In this document: piece by piece, positions 7,602 through 11,202 of the stretch
How positions within the stretch are numbered: position 1 is the stretch's first letter
Layout of the letters: each line of letters begins with the position of its first letter
Source of the DNA: CAZAGD01 sp049699975
GTDB taxonomy: Bacteria; Desulfobacterota; SM23-61
Reading direction: 5' to 3'
Assembly (NCBI GenBank): GCA_049699975.1
Contig: JBNAWB010000119.1
Span: 1-11,202 of the forward strand
DNA length: 11,202 nt
Notes under the pieces: generated by a model
The model's input: the letters and a program-made list of their open reading frames with translations, nothing else
Told to the model about the DNA's origin: nothing
Databases searched by the model: none
Translations under genes and position numbers: made by a program

Positions 7602-7738
7602 TCACTCTCAATACGAGTCGATGCCGACTTCATCCCGTGGTCGGGCGTGGGTACGAGATAGTGGGGGAATGACCATTATACCGATTCGTTCCGAATCTAA
7701 AAGACTCGCCCCATGGCGACAGTGTCGTATTGGTGAGT
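7602..7738. other. GC-rich block with nested inverted repeats, possible structured RNA or small element
   Basis: Outer arms CAATACGA (7609-7616) and TCGTATTG (7725-7732) are perfect inverted copies, extended imperfectly on both sides. Inside are GATTCG-TTC-CGAATC (7683-7697), CCGAC/GTCGG (7624-7628 with 7640-7644) and CGACA-G-TGTCG (7717-7727). CGAGTC (7614-7619) can also pair with GACTCG (7703-7708), which competes with the outer stem. I recognise no known RNA family or transposase. It may be a non-coding RNA, a regulatory leader or a short inverted-repeat element. Confidence 0.35.
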
Positions 7739-7746
7739 AAGAGCCG

Positions 7747-7762
7747 GAGGCAGGCCTGCCTC
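7747..7762. repeat. 16-bp perfect palindrome
   Basis: GAGGCAGGCCTGCCTC is fully self-complementary. It abuts the 14-base direct repeat and lies about 50 bases beyond the end of the HpaB-like gene. No T-run follows on either strand, so an intrinsic terminator is not supported. It could be a protein-binding site or part of a repeat element. Confidence 0.6.
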
Positions 7763-7788
7763 GGGGCTACCTCATCGGGGCTACCTCA
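7761..7788. repeat. Tandem 14-base direct repeat, two copies
   Basis: TCGGGGCTACCTCA occurs twice back to back (7761-7774 and 7775-7788) with no mismatches. The first two bases overlap the end of the adjacent palindrome, which shares the CCTC word, so both may belong to one repeat family. Confidence 0.75.
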
Positions 7789-7810
7789 AAAGAAGGGAGG
7801 GAGAATTTAT

Positions 7811-9256
7811 TTAATCGACAATGCCTGCAATTCTCTTGGCTATTTTTTTCTTTTCCTCCAGATTTGCAGCTCGATATAGCGAAATCATCTGCGCTTGGGG
7901 AGATCCTGCTCCATGCCAAGTGCCCGGCCCATGCAAGCCTGCCGTCCAATTCTGCAAAACTTTTATTATGCGCATTCTTTTTTCTGCCGGAACGGCTGCT
8001 TGTAAATATTTCTGCACATAATTTTGGGTTGCTGGATTTTGCAATTCTTTAAAAGAAGGCATGGTCACCACTAATCCTCCGGCAATATCCCCGGCCAAGG
8101 CCATTATTTTCCAAAATCCGTGAGCGGTAGTGAGCTTGGCTACATTTCCGAAAAGATCGTCGGGCATATAAACTCCCGATCCGGGCGGTTCTTCTCTGCC
8201 TTTAATAGCGGCGGCAATGGCGCAGGCATGAGCTGCTTCCGCTAAATGAATCATCTTCGTGACGGCTTCTCTTATATGGGGAGCTTTATCCACTCCAGTA
8301 TACTCCGCAGCCAACTGGGCCGCTCCAATGATGATATCGGCAAACCCCACTTTACACGCTCCCCCGCAATTCATCCGGTGGGTTTTGGCGAAGCGTTGCA
8401 CGAGCGGGCCGGCAAATTCTACTTCCCCGCACATAAAAACATTTTCATAAGGAACGAAGACGTTTTCGAAGACCATCAAGCAGGTCTCTCTCTGTCCAAA
8501 TTGGGGGTTACCAAGATGAAAAATATCCGCCGCCTGCTCGCGTTCTACTGATAAAGCATTGTATTGCAAAATATATGTGATTCCCGGGGCGCTGTTGGGG
8601 ACCGCAAAAGCTACCGCATAATCCTCCTCCCCTTTCCGCAATGCTCCTCCGGGAATGACTACGGTTTCATGAGCACTGAAAGCGCCGCTCTGATGTAATT
8701 TGGCCCCGCGCACAATAAGGCCATCTGCCTTTTTCTCCACTATATGGACATACATGTCTGGATCGCCTTCTAAGATCCTCTTCGATCGATCTCCTTTAGC
8801 ATCGGTTACTGCCCCACTTACCGCCAAGTCTTCTTTCTGCACTCGCTTAAGGAAAGCATTGAACCTTTGTCCATAAGAAGTCCCTTTCTTCTGGTCCATC
8901 TCCCAAGTCACACTGGCCAAAGCATTTAAGGCATCACAGCCCACACAACGGTAATTGCAAGTGCCTAAAGTTTGGGAAGTGAGCAAGGCCATCTCCGCCC
9001 TTTTTTCTAAATCTTGCGGAGACTGATTTACATGCAAGTTGCGATTAATTTTTTCTCCAGTAAGGTGGGAAATAGCGGTCATAACTTTATCATGCTCTGG
9101 ATCGAGAGCTAATTCATATATCTTGGCCGTCGCTTCTACAACGGCGCGGGTCACGGCATTTTCTAAAAGATTTTCAACCTTGCGCCCATCCCAATAAGCG
9201 TTCACCTTCAACCCTTGAATACTCTTCTTGTATTCTGCGGGCGTTTTTAAAGCCAT
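7811..9256 (-). CDS. 4-hydroxybutyryl-CoA dehydratase / HpaB family protein (paralogue 1)
   Basis: 481 aa, acyl-CoA-dehydrogenase-like fold, close in length to Clostridium aminobutyricum 4-hydroxybutyryl-CoA dehydratase (490). That enzyme holds FAD and a [4Fe-4S] cluster bound by C99, C103, H292 and C299 (family knowledge). Here C100 and C104 lie in GTCNYRCVGCDALNA, and H293 and C301 in THRMNCGGACKVG, so all four ligand types are present. The His-Cys spacing is one residue longer and an extra C297 sits near the usual Tyr. Other family signatures are GAVTDAKGDRSKR (148-160), IVRGAKLHQSG (181-191), E257 in GQRETCL and HGAGSPQAQ (448-456). AAAGGAG sits 7 bases before ATG 9256. It is third after the desulforedoxin gene, 29 bases away. 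Automated labels may say 4-hydroxyphenylacetate 3-monooxygenase, but the cluster cysteines and anaerobic context favour a dehydratase or isomerase type. The exact substrate is unknown. Confidence 0.88.
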   Translation of the reverse strand: MALKTPAEYKKSIQGLKVNAYWDGRKVENLLENAVTRAVVEATAKIYELALDPEHDKVMTAISHLTGEKINRNLHVNQSPQDLEKRAEMALLTSQTLGTCNYRCVGCDALNALASVTWEMDQKKGTSYGQRFNAFLKRVQKEDLAVSGAVTDAKGDRSKRILEGDPDMYVHIVEKKADGLIVRGAKLHQSGAFSAHETVVIPGGALRKGEEDYAVAFAVPNSAPGITYILQYNALSVEREQAADIFHLGNPQFGQRETCLMVFENVFVPYENVFMCGEVEFAGPLVQRFAKTHRMNCGGACKVGFADIIIGAAQLAAEYTGVDKAPHIREAVTKMIHLAEAAHACAIAAAIKGREEPPGSGVYMPDDLFGNVAKLTTAHGFWKIMALAGDIAGGLVVTMPSFKELQNPATQNYVQKYLQAAVPAEKRMRIIKVLQNWTAGLHGPGTWHGAGSPQAQMISLYRAANLEEKKKIAKRIAGIVD

Positions 9257-9285
9257 GTACTATCTCCTTTCCTCAGGCTTTGGCC

Positions 9286-9411
9286 TTACTTTTCGGCAAC
9301 CAGCTTCATCGGCTGACCACAGCATATGAGTTGCCCTTTGCCGGCCACTAAAATTTGCACTTTATTTCCGCATATCTCACAAAGATAAATCTGTCCCTCC
9401 TTATTAGCCAT
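9286..9411 (-). CDS. Desulforedoxin-like small iron protein (41 aa)
   Basis: The translation is 41 aa, opening MANKEGQIYLCEICGN and continuing to LICCGQPMKLVAEK. It matches the desulforedoxin or desulfoferrodoxin N-terminal domain: C11-x2-C14-G and an adjacent pair C30-C31 followed by GQPM, which bind one rubredoxin-type Fe(Cys)4. The C-terminal superoxide-reductase domain of desulfoferrodoxin is absent, so this is a stand-alone Dx, which in Desulfovibrio is a homodimer (family knowledge). AAGGAGG lies 6 bases before ATG 9411. The gene sits 69 bases after paralogue 2 and 29 bases before paralogue 1 on the same strand, so it is very probably co-transcribed. A role as electron carrier, or in keeping the dehydratase flavin/cluster in the active redox state, is inferred from position only. 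Confidence 0.88.
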   Translation of the reverse strand: MANKEGQIYLCEICGNKVQILVAGKGQLICCGQPMKLVAEK

Positions 9412-9480
9412 TTCTCTCCTCCTTTTTTAAGTTTTCTATCTTAATAAGCCTGAAAATCTGGGTTCACCTGCGCTCTATGC

Positions 9481-10938
9481 TTACTTGCCCGGTTCAGGAA
9501 TCTCTTCCCTAATACCCGCCAGCTTCTTGGCCATCTCCGCATATTTTTCCATGGGCGTGAGGGCCCGCACTACTAACCGGGCTCCGTCAGGGGAACCTCC
9601 TCCATGCATACATCCTGGAACGCCTGCTCCTAAGGTCAACCATTCCGTAAGGCGTGCTGCCCGGGCCCGAGCTTCGGCGCTACAGGGACCAGCTTGCAAA
9701 TATTTTTGGACCATCTTCCCATACTGGGGATCAATAAAATCTCGATAAGCCGGGAAACACCCTGTTTCTACAATTCCCCCACCTATCTCTTGGCAAAGCC
9801 GTTTGGTTTCGTAAGGGAGAGTAGCTACGTGAACTTTATTCGCATGAGCAGTTAAAGAATCAGGCACCCAAATTCCCGAAGGATGCTTACTCCCCAAGGC
9901 GATGGAGCCTATACCCATGGCGAAAGTAGTCTCGTTATTTATGGCCATATCTACCAACTTGGTGGAAAAAGTACGCGCCGATAACCCATTGGCTCTGGCC
10001 ATAAGCATCGCCGCCCCAATCATAATGTCTCCTTGACCGGCTACACAGGCACCAATGCAGGCGCGATAGATGGAGGTAAAGATTTGGATAATTTTTCCCG
10101 TAAAGGCAAATTCTCGGCCTAAAAAAACTCTTTCTTTGGGCACAAAAACATCCTCAAAAATTAAATAAGCTTGGGTAATCCCTGTCTCCACTGGAATATC
10201 AAAACCTTCTTCCTGTTCTCTCGTATCGCTTGGTCGTCTCGTTTCGATGATCGTCAATCCTTCGATATCTCTGGGCACCACGCAAGCAACAGCAAAATCT
10301 TTTTCCGCCTCGCCGTAAGTAGTGCCGGGCAAAACGAAAATTTCGTTACTGGCCGCCACGCCACAGATCATCAACTTCGCTCCCCGAATAACTAGGCCAT
10401 CTTTTTTCTCTGCTATGATGCGCAAATTGGTATCTAAATCTGGTTGCTGCGAGGCTTTTAAGCTGCGGTTTCCTTTAGCATCGGTGAGCGCACCGGCAAT
10501 GGTCCAACCCGAGGATTGAGCCTGAAGAATCCAATTTTTAAGACGCTCGTGGTAATCTGTTCCCTGCGCTTTATCCACTTCAAAAGTGACCGCCCACATA
10601 GTATTCATGGCATTCCAGCCCGCGCACAATCCTCCGGTGCATGTTCCCGTAAGCTGGTACATGCGCCGTTTCATCTTCGAATTGGCCATTACATCCTCCA
10701 TGGAAGTCATCAAGGAGTTGTGGCGGTGAATCTTTTCGCCAGTAAAAGTAGAAGTGGTGGTAAAAAGGGCCGCCGAATCCGGATCATGAGCCGCATCATA
10801 AGCCCGGGCATGGCTTTCTACCACCCGTCGGGTAAAACTGTTAGTAGTTACATCCTCAATCTTTTGCCCAAATTTGTATATGTTAGGACGAAGTTTTTTC
10901 AAAGATGCTATGTACTCCATTCTCGTCTTTAAGGCCAT
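9481..10938 (-). CDS. HpaB / 4-hydroxybutyryl-CoA dehydratase-like protein (paralogue 2)
   Basis: 485 aa, same family as the 7811-9256 product; both start MALKT and share GTC at C100, TDAKG, RGAKL, QKYLQA and an HGxGSP motif. The cluster region has diverged. The first Cys pair is C100-x4-C105 (TGTCTGGLCAGWNA) instead of C-x3-C. The position of the His ligand is Y291 or I290 in SIYRACIGACVAG, which keeps C298 and has an extra C294. The RGAKLMICG segment also replaces the usual HQT/HQS. The cluster may be absent, differently ligated, or the subunit non-catalytic. The start at 10938 has AAAGGAG 6 bases upstream; a longer frame reaching 11037 would add 33 residues with no family similarity and would cross the candidate promoter. 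It is the first gene of its block. It may form a hetero-oligomer with paralogue 1 (inference). Confidence 0.87.
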   Translation of the reverse strand: MALKTRMEYIASLKKLRPNIYKFGQKIEDVTTNSFTRRVVESHARAYDAAHDPDSAALFTTTSTFTGEKIHRHNSLMTSMEDVMANSKMKRRMYQLTGTCTGGLCAGWNAMNTMWAVTFEVDKAQGTDYHERLKNWILQAQSSGWTIAGALTDAKGNRSLKASQQPDLDTNLRIIAEKKDGLVIRGAKLMICGVAASNEIFVLPGTTYGEAEKDFAVACVVPRDIEGLTIIETRRPSDTREQEEGFDIPVETGITQAYLIFEDVFVPKERVFLGREFAFTGKIIQIFTSIYRACIGACVAGQGDIMIGAAMLMARANGLSARTFSTKLVDMAINNETTFAMGIGSIALGSKHPSGIWVPDSLTAHANKVHVATLPYETKRLCQEIGGGIVETGCFPAYRDFIDPQYGKMVQKYLQAGPCSAEARARAARLTEWLTLGAGVPGCMHGGGSPDGARLVVRALTPMEKYAEMAKKLAGIREEIPEPGK

Positions 10939-10944
10939 AAAATT

Positions 10945-10951
10945 CTCCTTT
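10945..10951 (-). promoter_or_regulatory. Ribosome binding site AAAGGAG that decides the paralogue 2 start
   Basis: AAAGGAG is 6 bases before ATG 10938 on the minus strand, and the product then begins MALKT exactly like paralogue 1. Confidence 0.75.
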
Positions 10952-10977
10952 CTGCCTCGCCGGCAAATTTTCTTTTG

Positions 10978-11006
10978 ATCATAATCCATAAAGCTATAAG
11001 AAGCAA
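10978..11006 (-). promoter_or_regulatory. Candidate sigma70-type promoter for the HpaB-like/desulforedoxin block
   Basis: On the minus strand TTGCTT (11006-11001), a 17-base spacer and TATGAT (10983-10978). The -10 matches consensus at five of six positions; the -35 keeps only TTG plus spacing. Transcription would start near 10971, giving a leader of about 33 bases that contains the ribosome site. Confidence 0.5.
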
Positions 11007-11046
11007 CATTTCTCTTTTTTGACCAGTAACCCCTCACTGAAAGGTG

Positions 11047-11059
11047 GGTTTATTAAACC
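11047..11059. promoter_or_regulatory. 13-base palindrome upstream of the candidate promoter, possible operator
   Basis: GGTTTATTAAACC is a perfect 6-1-6 palindrome about 40 bases upstream of the candidate -35 at 11001-11006. Size and position suit a dimeric activator or repressor, but no regulator gene is in the window and no second copy was noticed. Confidence 0.25.
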
Positions 11060-11070
11060 AGCGAGGTTCA

Positions 11071-11128
11071 GTCGTGAGGTCATCGCGAGTGACCCCGCAC
11101 TTGATGCGGGGGAGCGTGGCCATCTCGT
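11071..11128. repeat. REP-like intergenic repeat with GC-rich hairpin
   Basis: GTCATCGCGAG (11079-11089) and GGCCATCTCG (11118-11127) flank CCCCGCA-CTTGA-TGCGGGG (11093-11111), a 7-bp perfect stem with a 5-base loop. The outer ends are imperfect inverted copies. The form resembles the GTCATTGCGAG...GCAATCTCG intergenic repeats I recall from many bacterial genomes (recollection). No coding potential is seen. Confidence 0.65.
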
Positions 11129-11162
11129 AATGTGCTGAAAATATGGGACGCAGATGAAAAAA

Positions 11163-11194
11163 GCAGGGAGCACGGAGCAGGGAGCAAGGAGGGA
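11163..11194. repeat. Heptamer tandem repeat GCANGGA, four copies
   Basis: GCAGGGA, GCACGGA, GCAGGGA and GCAAGGA follow one another without gaps, then a partial GGGA. It is a short microsatellite-like tract in non-coding DNA near the window edge. There are no spacers, so it is not a CRISPR array. Confidence 0.75.
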
Positions 11195-11202
11195 AATTAT
11201 TT

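Larger units (their letters stand above)
7364..7810. other. 447-base gene-free interval between the two minus-strand blocks
   Basis: From the AOR end outward it holds a Shine-Dalgarno site, an AT-rich leader with a sigma70-like promoter (7423-7451), a stretch with nothing recognisable (about 7455-7600), a GC-rich block with several pairings (about 7602-7738), a 16-bp palindrome, and a 14-base direct repeat next to the end of the upstream gene. The only open reading stretch, 39 codons from ATG 7621, has no ribosome site and no recognisable product. No intrinsic terminator with a T-run was found for the upstream block. Confidence 0.6.

Noticed and set aside
7621..7740. 39-codon ORF starting at ATG 7621 on the + strand
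   Set aside because: No ribosome site and no recognisable product; it overlaps inverted repeats that explain the sequence better.
10516..10932. 138-codon + strand ORF antisense to paralogue 2
   Set aside because: It is antisense to a strongly conserved gene, with no ribosome site seen and no recognisable domains; a frame shadow.
7811..10938. 4-hydroxyphenylacetate 3-monooxygenase (oxygen-using HpaB) for the two paralogues
   Set aside because: The cluster-type cysteines, the anaerobic gene context and the absence of an HpaC-like flavin reductase argue against an oxygenase.
10939..11037. 33-residue N-terminal extension of paralogue 2
   Set aside because: It has no family similarity and no ribosome site, and it crosses the candidate -35/-10. 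The MALKT start has an ideal AAAGGAG.
11163..11194. CRISPR-like short repeats
   Set aside because: The units are contiguous 7-mers without spacers and no cas gene is present.

Overview
The window looks like chromosome from a strictly anaerobic bacterium. Three genes point there: a tungsten-type aldehyde:ferredoxin oxidoreductase (AOR) homologue, a bis-MGD molybdo/tungsto-oxidoreductase, and a gene related to the oxygen-sensitive 4-hydroxybutyryl-CoA dehydratases. A 41-residue desulforedoxin-like protein fits as well. Base composition is moderate, by eye somewhat below half G+C. Ribosome sites are mostly strong AGGAG types and the promoter candidates are sigma70-like. Several intergenic repeat types are present that I recall from uncultured anaerobic and deltaproteobacterial genomes. 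I cannot name a phylum.

Layout: one gene, a fumarylacetoacetate-hydrolase-family enzyme (285-1043), lies on the + strand at the left. Everything else is on the minus strand and reads right to left. The upstream block (10938 to 7811) encodes an HpaB/4-hydroxybutyryl-CoA-dehydratase-like protein, a 41-aa desulforedoxin-like Fe protein (9286-9411), and a second HpaB/dehydratase-like paralogue. After a gene-free gap of about 450 bases, which holds a candidate promoter and a structured GC-rich block, the second block (7363 to 1073) encodes the AOR homologue, an AIR-synthase/HypE-like ATP-dependent enzyme, a small protein of unknown function, the molybdopterin oxidoreductase and a metallo-beta-lactamase-fold hydrolase. 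The MBL gene converges on the FAH gene.

Working together (inference): the dehydratase-like paralogues would carry out radical-type or flavin chemistry on a hydroxyacyl-CoA or related substrate, with the desulforedoxin as a one-electron partner or protector. The AOR and the molybdopterin enzyme would interconvert aldehyde/acid or hydroxylated intermediates. The FAH-family and MBL enzymes are hydrolytic or C-C-bond steps. The AIR-synthase protein could activate a substrate or cofactor by ATP-dependent phosphorylation. The actual substrate cannot be read from the sequence.

Points of most interest: (1) the paralogue-desulforedoxin-paralogue arrangement, with diverged cluster-ligand positions in both paralogues; (2) an 11-bp perfect inverted repeat that exactly fills the AOR/AIR-synthase gap from stop codon to start codon; (3) an Asp in place of a cluster Cys in the molybdopterin enzyme; (4) a CACAGAG-type repeat that supplies the C-terminus of a small ORF; (5) an unexplained structured block at about 7602-7738.
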